DNA of 17,056 bases from Lachnospiraceae bacterium (GTDB lineage: Bacteria; Bacillota; Clostridia; Lachnospirales; Lachnospiraceae), in assembly GCA_009774215.1 (NCBI GenBank), contig VSNH01000078.1, positions 1 to 17,056 on the forward strand. The letters are read 5' to 3'. Positions within the stretch are counted from its first letter, which is position 1. Every line of letters begins with the position of its first letter. Shown here one piece after another: positions 9,016 through 16,651 of the stretch. The position numbers were made by a program, and so were the translations under genes. Under the pieces are notes generated by a model, which saw nothing but the letters and a program-made list of their open reading frames with translations, had not been told where the DNA came from and made no database searches.

Positions 9016-9047
9016 TCTTCACATCTGACTTGTCTAAATCTTATATT

Positions 9048-9076
9048 AGGGGGGCTGTCATTTTGCCAGCCCCCCT
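9048..9076. terminator. Strong hairpin terminator between convergent genes
   Basis: A perfect 10-base stem (AGGGGGGCTG at 9048-9057 with CAGCCCCCCT at 9067-9076) encloses a 9-base loop. On the + strand it is followed by a pyrimidine- and T-rich stretch, so it should end transcripts from the VanZ gene 33 bases upstream. It also lies 41 bases beyond the ahcY stop on the other strand, so it may work in both directions. The T-tract is weaker on the - strand. Confidence 0.85.
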
Positions 9077-9116
9077 TCCTATCTTTATCAATTTCTCCTT
9101 TTTAAACGCCCTCTTT

Positions 9117-10364
9117 TTACAGAGTATAACTATTCAGGTATTTCTCCTGCTCCGGCGTCAGCACATCGATCTCTTTGCCAAGGAAAGCAAGCTTTCTCTT
9201 CGCCACGTCCTTATCTACTTCTTCCGGCACGTCGATCAGCTTCTCGGTGAGCTCCCTGCCGTGCTCCACCAGATACTTCGCGGAGAGCGCCTGAATCGCA
9301 AAGCTCATATCCATAATCTCTGCGGGGTGTCCGTCGCCTGCTGCCAGATTCACGAGACGTCCTTCGGCAAGTACGAAGATCCACTGACCTGTCGGCAGCT
9401 TATAACCCATAATGTTCTTGCGCTGCTCTCTCGTCTCCACCGCGTTCGCTTTCAGCCATGCCATGTCGATCTCGCAATCAAAGTGACCCGCATTGCAGAG
9501 GATCGCTCCCTCTTTCATTTCCGCAAAATCTTCTTTGTCAATTACTTTATCGCAGCCTGTCACGGTGACAAAGAAGTCGCCTACCTTCGCCGCTTCCTTC
9601 ATAGGCATCACGTCAAAACCGTCCATGACCGCCTCGATTGCCTTGATCGGGTCGATCTCTGTCACGATCACCCGCGCGCCCAGACCTTTCGCTCTCATCG
9701 CCGTGCCCTTGCCGCACCAGCCGTAGCCCGCTACAACAACGATCTTACCCGCCACGATCAGGTTGGTGGTTCTGTTAATGCCATCCCACACGGACTGGCC
9801 TGTGCCGTATCTGTTGTCAAAGAAATGCTTACATGCCGCATTGTTCACGCGCACCATGGGGAATTTCAGCTCGCCCGCATTGTTCATCGCCTCCAGACGG
9901 ATGATGCCGGTGGTGGTTTCCTCACAGCCGCCGATAATGTTAGGAATCAAATGCTGCATCTGCGTGTGCACCATCGTCACCAGATCGCCGCCGTCGTCAA
10001 TGATGATATTCGGCTCCGCCTCCAGTACGTGGCGAATGTGCGTCTCATACTCTTCCTGGGTCGCGCCGTACCAGGCGTGTACCTCAAGTCCGGCTTTTAC
10101 AAGAGCCGCCGCCACGTCGTCCTGTGTGGACAGCGGGTTAGAGCCCGTCACATACATTTCCGCGCCGCCCGCCGCAAGCACCAGACAAAGATAAGCGGTC
10201 TTCGCCTCCAGATGTACGGACAGCGTCACCTTCTTGCCCGCAAAAGGCTTGCTCTCGGAAAATTCTTTTTCCAGTGTGCGGAGCAGGTCGCAGTTCCTTT
10301 TCACCCACTCGATCTTTCTCTCACCGGATTCGGCAAGATTAATGTCTCTGATTTCGCTACTCAT
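9117..10364 (-). CDS. ahcY: Adenosylhomocysteinase (S-adenosylhomocysteine hydrolase)
   Basis: This cytoplasmic NAD-dependent enzyme splits S-adenosylhomocysteine into homocysteine and adenosine and so relieves inhibition of methyltransferases. From the ATG at 10364 it has 415 residues, the short bacterial/archaeal form. Visible features are SNPLSTQDD at about 75-83, DDGGDL at 123-128, EETTTG at about 148-153, Lys179 and Asp183-Asn184 in the catalytic block, the NAD loop GYGWCGKG at 213-220, NAGHFDCEID at about 291-300, and AEGRLVNL followed by GHP near the C-terminus. An ATG six codons upstream is less likely because AAGGAGG lies between the two, at ideal spacing from 10364. Residues 51-57 read HLEAKTA, where human AHCY has HMTVETA, so human Glu59 is replaced by Lys55. 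The substrate could therefore be S-inosylhomocysteine. A deaminase gene for this nucleoside class lies two genes upstream. Confidence 0.95.
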   Translation of the reverse strand: MSSEIRDINLAESGERKIEWVKRNCDLLRTLEKEFSESKPFAGKKVTLSVHLEAKTAYLCLVLAAGGAEMYVTGSNPLSTQDDVAAALVKAGLEVHAWYGATQEEYETHIRHVLEAEPNIIIDDGGDLVTMVHTQMQHLIPNIIGGCEETTTGIIRLEAMNNAGELKFPMVRVNNAACKHFFDNRYGTGQSVWDGINRTTNLIVAGKIVVVAGYGWCGKGTAMRAKGLGARVIVTEIDPIKAIEAVMDGFDVMPMKEAAKVGDFFVTVTGCDKVIDKEDFAEMKEGAILCNAGHFDCEIDMAWLKANAVETREQRKNIMGYKLPTGQWIFVLAEGRLVNLAAGDGHPAEIMDMSFAIQALSAKYLVEHGRELTEKLIDVPEEVDKDVAKRKLAFLGKEIDVLTPEQEKYLNSYTL

Positions 10365-10405
10365 GATAGTGTCCTCCTTCAAAATTAATCATCAGCCGAA
10401 TTTTT

Positions 10406-10438
10406 ATTATAGTGATGGTCGTCTGTCCTATCATCACT
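10406..10438 (-). promoter_or_regulatory. Probable ahcY promoter (-10) with adjoining palindrome
   Basis: On the - strand a perfect TATAAT lies at 10411-10406, about 40 bases before the ahcY ATG. Directly upstream is an imperfect 28-base palindrome at 10438-10411 whose outer arms AGTGATG and CATCACT pair perfectly over 7 bases. I see no good -35 box at the usual distance. The palindrome occupies that place, which suggests an activator- or repressor-binding site. It could instead be a weak hairpin after the upstream gene, but no T-run follows it on the - strand. Confidence 0.5.
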
Positions 10439-10469
10439 TATTGTTTTATGTTTACAAGACAGCCGATAT

Positions 10470-11702
10470 TTATACGCTTGTCTCGAAAAACATCTCCTTA
10501 TACCAGCACACCGTCTCCGTGTACGCCTGATAAATCGTGTTGGTATCCACGTTCAGCACAATAAGCTGTCTGCTGATTTCCTGCCAGTCCGCCGCCTCAT
10601 AGTTCACCACAAAGGAATATATCCCTGCAAGTTCTCCCGTACCCCGGACAAGCGCATCCTCAATTTCCTTGGAGACGGTAACCATCTTAAGCGCATCTTC
10701 CATGGGCATATTCAAAATAATATTCAAAATAGAAAACAGGCCCATCAAAAAGACTTCCGCCGACTTCATGCCAAGCCCGAATACCGGGGCCAGACACTCC
10801 ATAAATTTCGCGCGGAGCATGGACGTTCTCGCCACCTCGTTCGGTCTGTCCGCACAAAGTTCCTTTGTAATTACGGTATTGATCCACTTTTTCAACTCTC
10901 GCTGTCCGAGAATTGCCGCCGCGTGGCGGATAGAAGTTACCTGAGAATTGATCGCGATGTGGTTCACCATCTTAAGCAGCTCCACCACAAGCGCGGTATC
11001 GCGTCCGATGACATCCGCCGCCTTCGTCAGCTCAAAATCCGGCGCATTCACGATATTCATCAATTCCAGATAATTGATCTTCAGCGGAGAAACCTCATTC
11101 TCCCCCTTTGTAATCGGGATGCGGTAAAACTTACCCTCAAACCGATAAAAATCATCATCATCCTTCAGTCTGTCAAAAATGTCCTGACTGTCAATATTCC
11201 CGACGCAGATCTTGATCTGTGGATACTGCCTTTTGAAGTAGAGCTTGGCCTTGGCAAGATCCACCTCTTTCTGATCCAAAATAACATAATCCATCAGCTT
11301 AAGCAGCTCCCTGTTTTCCTCATACTGACTCATAGGAAGTTTTGACATCGCCAGCATATAGCCTTTTTCTTTCAGCTGTGAAAAACGCTTTCTGTATGCT
11401 TCGCTGTTCTCCACCTCGTTGTCAAACGCGAGTACAACCCTGCCGCGAAACTCATCGCACTTCGTTTCAAGATCTGAAAATACCGCAATATGGCTTACCG
11501 GAATCAGCACGACCGTTCCCGGCGATAATGTGTCTATGCCTATATTATGTACAATTTCCAGACCTTCGATTTCCGCCAGGCCATTTGGACTGCTTGAGCC
11601 GAAAATCGGCGGATTCAAGAGACTGTTCTCCCTCTGTGAAGCCAGCGCGTAAGCCGAGACCTTCATGTCCTTATCAAAATATGGTATCAATGTTGCCAGC
11701 AT
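10470..11702 (-). CDS. YuxH-like protein: degenerate EAL domain plus HDOD domain
   Basis: This is a cytoplasmic signalling protein of 410 residues, not an enzyme with a known reaction. The N-terminal half (about 1-195) has the layout of an EAL-type domain but without a recognisable EAL motif at the start; its end, FYRFEGKFYRIPI, resembles the FQGYFFSKPI block of the family. The HDOD domain spans about 205-400, with LLKMVNHIAINSQVTSIRHAAAILGQRELKKWI as its clearest section. Loss of the catalytic residues suggests it binds rather than hydrolyses cyclic di-GMP, or serves as a scaffold. The ATG at 11702 is chosen because GGGGAGGGG sits just before it and MLATLIPYFD matches the usual family N-terminus; an ATG 45 bases upstream is also in frame. 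It lies between mtaD and ahcY on the same strand. Confidence 0.85.
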   Translation of the reverse strand: MLATLIPYFDKDMKVSAYALASQRENSLLNPPIFGSSSPNGLAEIEGLEIVHNIGIDTLSPGTVVLIPVSHIAVFSDLETKCDEFRGRVVLAFDNEVENSEAYRKRFSQLKEKGYMLAMSKLPMSQYEENRELLKLMDYVILDQKEVDLAKAKLYFKRQYPQIKICVGNIDSQDIFDRLKDDDDFYRFEGKFYRIPITKGENEVSPLKINYLELMNIVNAPDFELTKAADVIGRDTALVVELLKMVNHIAINSQVTSIRHAAAILGQRELKKWINTVITKELCADRPNEVARTSMLRAKFMECLAPVFGLGMKSAEVFLMGLFSILNIILNMPMEDALKMVTVSKEIEDALVRGTGELAGIYSFVVNYEAADWQEISRQLIVLNVDTNTIYQAYTETVCWYKEMFFETSV

Positions 11703-11798
11703 ATCCGTTCCCCTCCCCAAAATACCTTTTTCTGCCAGGCAGTGCAAGCCCGCCGCTGTTATTCTGACGGATATGCACTGCTCGATGCTTATGTGTAG

Positions 11799-11804
11799 AT
11801 TATA
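11799..11804 (-). promoter_or_regulatory. Possible -10 box upstream of the EAL/HDOD gene
   Basis: A perfect TATAAT on the - strand at 11804-11799 lies in the AT-rich gap after the mtaD stop and about 97 bases before the ATG at 11702. The best -35 match at 17-base spacing is poor. The resulting leader carries an 8-base perfect inverted repeat (GCAGTGCA at 11739-11746, TGCACTGC at 11774-11781). The gene may therefore have its own promoter in addition to readthrough from mtaD. Confidence 0.4.
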
Positions 11805-11833
11805 ACAAAAAAATTCCTATAATTCTATAATTT

Positions 11834-13135
11834 TTAGTAAATTTTCTTATCTAATCCCATCCTGACGATGATATTCTGAATTTTACCATAGACAAGCTTT
11901 TCGTCCATGGTCAGAATTTTACGGCCCTCCATGGTAACCTGCCCGTTGATGATCACCGTGTCAACCTCTGAACCGTTGGCGGAATAGGACAGCCCGGCAA
12001 TCAAATTGTTTCTGGGCGTGAGGGAAGGCGTATTCAAATCGAGCATCGCCAGATCCGCTTTCTTACCCACTTCAATGGAGCCAATCTCTTTCTCCAACCC
12101 GAGCGCCTTCGCGCCGTTGATGGTTGCTATACGGAAGCCTTCTTTTGCACTGACACACTGCGGCGTTTTTCCCGTGCCCTTGTGGATCAATGTCAGCAGA
12201 CTCAGTTCGTGAAACATGTTCAGACAGTTATTGCTCGCCGCGCCGTCTGTGCCGAGGCACACATTGATTCCCGCGTCAAGCATTTTCGCAATGGGCGCAA
12301 AGCCGTTCCCCAGCTTCATGTTGCTGGCCGGATTGGTCACGACACTTACCTTTTTCCGCTTCAAAATAGCAATATCCTCATCTGTCACCTGCACACAGTG
12401 CGCCGCGATAGTCGGCACATCGAAAATACCGCATTTCTCCGCCAAAGCAATCGGCGTGCATCCATACTTTTCCTGAATCTGTGAAATTTCGCTCTCACTC
12501 TCCGACAGATGCACATGAATGCCCATATTTTCCTTTTTTGCCTCGGCCGCCACGATCTTTAAAAATTCGTCGTCACAAGTGTAAGGCGCATGCGGCCCCA
12601 GTTTAAAGGTGAGCCGGTCGCAGTCCTTTGCGGCGTCCCGCTCTTCGTAAGCCTGACGCAGACGGGACTGCCCCGCCTCATCGTTGCCGCTGCCCACGAG
12701 CCCACGGCAGATCACGGCGCGCATACCGGACTCCTTCACCGCACGGGTGGTCTGGTGAATATTCATCTGCATATCATTGAAACAGGTAGTGCCGCTTTTC
12801 ATCATCTCGATGATCGCCAGATTTGCTCCCCAATAGGTGTCCTCGTCCGTCATCTGCTGCTCGATCGGATCAATCGTCCCGAAAAGCCAGTCCATAAAAG
12901 AAAGGTCGTCCGCCACATTCCGCATAAATGACATGTAGGAATGGGTATGGCAGTTAATCAGACCGGGAATCACCAATTTATCTTTTCCGTCGATCACCTT
13001 GTCGGCGGTAAAACCCGCCGGCTTGTCCCCAATTCCCGTTATCCTGTCCTCCTCAATATAGAGTGACGTCTCCCGAATTACATCTTCCGCGCCCTCAGGC
13101 AATATCACAAGCGCGTTCTCAATTAATATTCCCAT
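11834..13135 (-). CDS. mtaD: 5-methylthioadenosine/S-adenosylhomocysteine deaminase (amidohydrolase)
   Basis: This zinc-dependent amidohydrolase deaminates adenosine-type nucleosides such as S-adenosylhomocysteine, 5'-methylthioadenosine or 5'-deoxyadenosine to their inosine forms. The 433 residues carry the full set of metal ligands: PGLINCHTHSYMS with His63 and His65, HVHLSESESE with His209 and the catalytic-type Glu212, AAHCV with His246, and GTDGAASNN with Asp297. The flanking DLSFMDWLF and GTTCFNDM segments fit the MtaD/SsnA-like subgroup. AAGGGG precedes the ATG. There are 186 bases without a gene upstream, containing a spaced 7-base inverted repeat (13195-13201 with 13230-13236) and no convincing promoter. 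Its neighbour ahcY acts on the same nucleoside class, which supports the SAH assignment over guanine or chlorohydrolase relatives. Confidence 0.88.
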   Translation of the reverse strand: MGILIENALVILPEGAEDVIRETSLYIEEDRITGIGDKPAGFTADKVIDGKDKLVIPGLINCHTHSYMSFMRNVADDLSFMDWLFGTIDPIEQQMTDEDTYWGANLAIIEMMKSGTTCFNDMQMNIHQTTRAVKESGMRAVICRGLVGSGNDEAGQSRLRQAYEERDAAKDCDRLTFKLGPHAPYTCDDEFLKIVAAEAKKENMGIHVHLSESESEISQIQEKYGCTPIALAEKCGIFDVPTIAAHCVQVTDEDIAILKRKKVSVVTNPASNMKLGNGFAPIAKMLDAGINVCLGTDGAASNNCLNMFHELSLLTLIHKGTGKTPQCVSAKEGFRIATINGAKALGLEKEIGSIEVGKKADLAMLDLNTPSLTPRNNLIAGLSYSANGSEVDTVIINGQVTMEGRKILTMDEKLVYGKIQNIIVRMGLDKKIY

Positions 13136-13321
13136 AGCTACCCCTTTTCTACGCTGCTTCTATACTTACCTTCTTCCCTTATCCCATCATCATGCATTCC
13201 CATTTCGTCTGGCAGCACACAGAACATGAGGGAATGTTATCCTTAAATAATTTCTTTAACTATCTGTTACACATCCACTGTCCAGCAGATTTCAGTCAGA
13301 TCATTGCCATATAATACTGCA

Positions 13322-14281
13322 TTATTTATTGACAATATTTCTCTCTTCTCCCTCCAAAAATGCCTGTATGTTCTTCGCCACTTCATCCACCAGACGCTCT
13401 CTCGCCTCCGTACTCGCCCACGCCAGATGCGGCGTGATGATTAGCTTCGTACTGTCCTTGATCTCATTTAACGGATTGTCCCTGCTGATGGGCTCTTTTT
13501 CCAGCACGTCAAGCCCCGCCGCTGCAATCTGACCTTCCGTCAGCGCGTCATAGAGCGCCTGCGTGTCCACCACAGGGCCCCTTGCCACATTGACAAGAAC
13601 GGCTGATTTCTTCATCTTGGAAAAAGCTTCTTTGTTAATAAGTCCTCTGGTCCGATCGCTCAAAGGACAGTGCAGGGACAAAATATCCGACTGAGAAAGC
13701 AGCGCGTCAAACTCTACCCGCTCATACTCCGTACATGTACTCTTACCGGAAGCGGAATAAAAGATTACCTTACAACCAAAAGCCCGCGCCACTTTCGCGA
13801 CACCTCTGCCGATATTTCCCATACCCACGATGCCCCAGGTCTTCCCTTCCAACTCACTAAACGGTCTGTCGAAATTGGAAAATCGATCCTGCGCGCCATA
13901 CTCGCCTGATTTCACATAATTGTCATAATGAACCAGCTTTTCCTCAAGCGCCAGCGCCAGAAGAAATGTGTGCTGCACCACCGCCGCCGTACTGTAATTC
14001 ACTACATTCGCCACCTTAATGCCGCGGCTTTTGCAGTATGCCAAATCCACATTGTCAAAGCCTGTCGCAAACAGACAAATCAGTTTCACATTCGGCGCAT
14101 CCTTAAGGGTATCCTCATTCATGGGCGCTTTGTTTGCGATGATAATGTCCGCGTCCCTCACCCGCTCCGCCGTATTTTCCGCCACCGTGTTCGGGTAATA
14201 AGTCACCTCCCCGAATTTTTCATAGCAGCTCACATCCACGTCCGTTCCCACGCTGTTGCGCTCCAAAACCACAAGCTTCAT
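13322..14281 (-). CDS. D-2-hydroxyacid dehydrogenase, NAD-dependent (glycerate/lactate type)
   Basis: It interconverts a 2-keto acid and a D-2-hydroxy acid with NAD(P)H; hydroxypyruvate/glycerate is the closest-looking substrate, but the sequence does not fix it. The 319 residues show the Rossmann motif GMGNIGRG at 153-160. The catalytic triad is Arg234 in NVARGPVVD, Glu263 in DVLEKEP and His285 in TPHLAW. The ATG at 14281 is chosen because AGAGGAGAG precedes it and MKLVVLERNSV matches the family N-terminus; an in-frame ATG at 14323 would add 14 residues unlike the family. The cofE-like gene ends at 14323, so the intergenic distance is 41 bases and the two are probably cotranscribed. Confidence 0.92.
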   Translation of the reverse strand: MKLVVLERNSVGTDVDVSCYEKFGEVTYYPNTVAENTAERVRDADIIIANKAPMNEDTLKDAPNVKLICLFATGFDNVDLAYCKSRGIKVANVVNYSTAAVVQHTFLLALALEEKLVHYDNYVKSGEYGAQDRFSNFDRPFSELEGKTWGIVGMGNIGRGVAKVARAFGCKVIFYSASGKSTCTEYERVEFDALLSQSDILSLHCPLSDRTRGLINKEAFSKMKKSAVLVNVARGPVVDTQALYDALTEGQIAAAGLDVLEKEPISRDNPLNEIKDSTKLIITPHLAWASTEARERLVDEVAKNIQAFLEGEERNIVNK

Positions 14282-14322
14282 ATCGCTCTCCTCTGAAATC
14301 TTATTTTTCCTAGACAATCTCA

Positions 14323-15513
14323 TTAACTCACATAATTATCAAAATACCCCTGAATCAGAATCACCGGCGTACCCTTGTCGCCCGAGCCGCTTGTCAAGTC
14401 GCACAGGGATCCGATCAGATCAGTCAGCCGTCTCGGCGTTGTGCCCTGAGATGCCATATCTCCTACCAGATTGTCCCTCTTCTCCCTGATGCGGCCGGAG
14501 ATCGCCTCCTTGAGCGCTTCGCCGGACAAGTCCTTAAAATCGTTATCCGCCAGATATTTCAATTTCACTTCATTGGGCGTGCCCTCCAGCCCCGGTGTGC
14601 TTGCCGGGGAAACGCAGGGGTCTGCAAGCTCCCAGATCTTTCCCACAGGATCTTTAAACGCACCGTCACCATAGACCATAACTTCCACATGTTTGCCGGT
14701 TCGGTCCAAAACAGCCTTCTGAATTTCCAGCACCAGATCAGTACACTCTCTCGGGAACAGCTTGATTGTGTCCTCGGTGGACTTGTTGGAACCAAGCAGA
14801 CCGTATTTCTCGTTGCATCCGCTTCCGTTTACAGGCTGGTCGAGAATATCATCCAGGCCGGCCACAACTTCCGCACCCGCTTCCCTGAGAAGCCTCTTCG
14901 TGCGCGCCCTCGTGTGAATATCGCAGTTTATCACTTTTTTCGTATGCGGCAGAATGCTGCGGCAGTCGTTGGCAAAAATAATCTCCGCCTCCGCGCCCGC
15001 TTCTTTGATTAATTCTTCATAATACGCCACATAATCCACCCCGGTAAACGGATGCTTATTCTCTCCGAAAAGCTCACGGTATTTTTCCAGTGTCAGCACG
15101 TCGCTGTAAGGATTGATCCCCGCCTGATCCAACTGATCCAGCGAGACAAGCTCATTGCCCACTTCATCGCTGGGATAGCTGAGCATCAACACAACCTTCT
15201 TCGCCCCCATCGCGATTCCTCGTAAGCAGATCGCAAAGCGGTTTCTCGATAAAATCGGAAAAATAACGCCGATCGTCTCACCGCCGAGCTTTTCCCTCAC
15301 ATCCTGGGCAATCGCCTCCACCGATGCATAATTGCCCTGTGCCCTCGCCACGATAGACTCCGTCACCGCAATGACATCCCTGTCGCGAATCTCAAATCCC
15401 TCCGCCTCGGACGCCTCCATAACACTGTCCACAACAATCTTCGTCAAATCATCTCCCTGTCTGATGATCGGACATCGTATGCCCCTCGATACCGTTCCCA
15501 CTTTTCTTTCCAT
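14323..15513 (-). CDS. CofE-like F420-0:gamma-glutamyl ligase family protein
   Basis: The family adds glutamate to coenzyme F420-0 through a GTP-driven amide bond in methanogens and actinobacteria. The N-terminal part fits that fold: GIRCPIIRQGDDL near 11-23, RDVIAVTESIVARAQGN at about 44-60, and SRNRFAICLRGIAMG a little later. A C-terminal part with VEVMVYGDGAFKDPVGKIWELADP follows. At 396 residues it is much longer than typical CofE (about 250). No other F420 gene is in the window, and Firmicutes of this kind are not known for F420, so the true substrate is probably a different carboxylate. AAGGGA precedes the ATG. It is first in the - strand run and divergent from the MerR regulator, with about 200 bases between them. 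Confidence 0.82.
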   Translation of the reverse strand: MERKVGTVSRGIRCPIIRQGDDLTKIVVDSVMEASEAEGFEIRDRDVIAVTESIVARAQGNYASVEAIAQDVREKLGGETIGVIFPILSRNRFAICLRGIAMGAKKVVLMLSYPSDEVGNELVSLDQLDQAGINPYSDVLTLEKYRELFGENKHPFTGVDYVAYYEELIKEAGAEAEIIFANDCRSILPHTKKVINCDIHTRARTKRLLREAGAEVVAGLDDILDQPVNGSGCNEKYGLLGSNKSTEDTIKLFPRECTDLVLEIQKAVLDRTGKHVEVMVYGDGAFKDPVGKIWELADPCVSPASTPGLEGTPNEVKLKYLADNDFKDLSGEALKEAISGRIREKRDNLVGDMASQGTTPRRLTDLIGSLCDLTSGSGDKGTPVILIQGYFDNYVS

Positions 15514-15643
15514 CTGTTATTCCCTTCTCTCTTGCAATATGATTTCCCGCCGGACCGTAAACATACAGCCCGCCATCTTCTCTTATTTTTACAAAAAAGA
15601 GGGGAAAAATCAATAAATTACTGCAATAAAATATAAAAATCTC

Positions 15644-15674
15644 TTGACCCTCACGGTACGTCATAGTATACAGT
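15644..15674 (+). promoter_or_regulatory. MerR-type promoter/operator for the TipAS regulator
   Basis: TTGACC at 15644-15649 forms a good -35. Candidate -10 boxes are TATACA at 15667 (17-base spacer) and TACAGT at 15669 (19-base spacer, the elongated spacing typical of MerR-controlled promoters). The spacer holds an imperfect dyad centred on GTA at 15656-15658, with ACG/CGT inner arms and AC/GT outer arms. This is the usual place for an autoregulatory MerR operator. The start codon follows about 43 bases later. Confidence 0.65.
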
Positions 15675-15716
15675 GATCTTATCAGGAGCAGGAAATCATC
15701 TGAAATGGAGGAAAAC

Positions 15717-16568
15717 ATGAGAACGGTAAAGGAACTTTCAGACCTCACAGGTATCAGCGTGCGCACGCTTCACTACTACGACCAGATCGGGCTGCTTACA
15801 CCCACGGCGAAAAGTGAGGCGGGATACCGGCTCTATGACGATAGAGCGCTGGAAACCTTACAGCAGATCTTGTTTTTCCGCGAATTTGACCTTCCTTTGA
15901 AGAGGATTAAATCCATCATGGACGACCCTGCCCTCGACCAAAAGCAGATATTACAAATGCAACGGGATATGCTGGTGGCGCAAAAAGAACGCACAGAGCG
16001 TCTGATTGCCGGTATAGACGATATTTTGAAAGGAGAGAACAAAATGGATTTTGCAATTTTCAACAGAACGGAAATAGAGGAAATGTTTGACACCATGTAC
16101 GCGCAGATGCCGGAGAATATCCGTCAGATTGCCATTGACGAGTTTGGAGGCGCAGAAAAATGGCGGGCGCACTATATCGAAGCGCTGTCGTCGGAACAGA
16201 TGCAGAAGTCTTATGCAAAGGTCATCGAATGGTACGGCGGAAAGGAGGCTTATCTGGACGTCTCTAAGCATCCAATGAGCAAAGAAGCCGTGGAAAGCTA
16301 TCAGCGCAGAGTCGACACAATCCTGCACAAACTTGCCGAAAAACGAAGCTGTCCTACAGATTCCTTCGAGGTCAGGGAAATCGTAGGAGAATATGGTTTC
16401 GTGATGAAGCAGGCGGCAGGCATTAAAAAGGAGCAGGATTTTATGCTCGCCCACGCGCAATTTTACCGCCAAGAGCCCATGCAGTCCAAGCTGGATAAGG
16501 AATACGGCGATGGAACTGCGGCGTTTTTTGCGGACGCGATTGAAGGGTTTTATCGGAAGTCAGAATAA
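15717..16568 (+). CDS. MerR-family transcriptional regulator with TipAS ligand-binding domain
   Basis: This DNA-binding regulator probably controls its own promoter and perhaps the divergent genes. The N-terminal MerR domain covers residues 1-70: MRTVKELSDLTGISVRTLHYY is the helix-turn-helix, GLLTP follows, and GYRLYDD is the wing. A dimerisation helix lies at about 75-105. The rest, about 115-283, resembles the TipAS antibiotic-recognition domain (EFGGAEKWR and EWYGGKEAYL repeats, HAQFYRQEPMQSKLDKEYGDGTAAFFADAIEGFYR at the end). Related proteins such as TipA and Mta sense drugs and activate efflux or drug-binding genes. The ATG at 15717 is preferred over the in-frame ATG at 15705 because GGAGG at 15707-15711 lies between them. 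No exporter gene is adjacent in the window, so its target is unknown. Confidence 0.93.
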   Translation: MRTVKELSDLTGISVRTLHYYDQIGLLTPTAKSEAGYRLYDDRALETLQQILFFREFDLPLKRIKSIMDDPALDQKQILQMQRDMLVAQKERTERLIAGIDDILKGENKMDFAIFNRTEIEEMFDTMYAQMPENIRQIAIDEFGGAEKWRAHYIEALSSEQMQKSYAKVIEWYGGKEAYLDVSKHPMSKEAVESYQRRVDTILHKLAEKRSCPTDSFEVREIVGEYGFVMKQAAGIKKEQDFMLAHAQFYRQEPMQSKLDKEYGDGTAAFFADAIEGFYRKSE

Positions 16569-16596
16569 AAATACTACCTGTGTAACTGCTCTTTCC

Positions 16597-16630
16597 AGCC
16601 GGCGCCATCGCACAGATTTTGGCGTCGGCT
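16597..16630 (+). terminator. Rho-independent terminator after the MerR gene
   Basis: AGCCGGCGCCA at 16597-16607 pairs with TGGCGTCGGCT at 16620-16630 over 11 positions with a single G-T wobble, enclosing a 12-base loop. A T-rich tail (TTCATTCTTT) follows. It starts 28 bases after the MerR stop. It also lies beyond the end of the - strand acetyltransferase (16652), so it may serve both. Confidence 0.75.
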
Positions 16631-16651
16631 TTCATTCTTTCCTGTATCTGG

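Noticed and set aside
9030..10388. A 452-codon open frame on the + strand opposite ahcY
   Set aside because: It is an exact antisense shadow of a clearly recognised ahcY, rich in His and Arg as expected from the complementary strand of GC-rich coding, with no family resemblance and no ribosome binding site.
10411..10438. Palindrome as a + strand terminator followed by a T-rich stretch
   Set aside because: On the + strand the hairpin is indeed followed by T-rich sequence, but no + strand gene ends here, so a role in ahcY control on the - strand is more sensible.
13195..13236. Spaced 7-base inverted repeat CATTCCC / GGGAATG upstream of mtaD
   Set aside because: It is short with a 28-base spacer. 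There is no promoter element or riboswitch-like core around it, so I record it only as a possible chance repeat.
14565..15012. Open frames opposite and overlapping the cofE-like gene
   Set aside because: These are shadows of a longer gene with family motifs; they lack start signals of their own and any recognisable domain.
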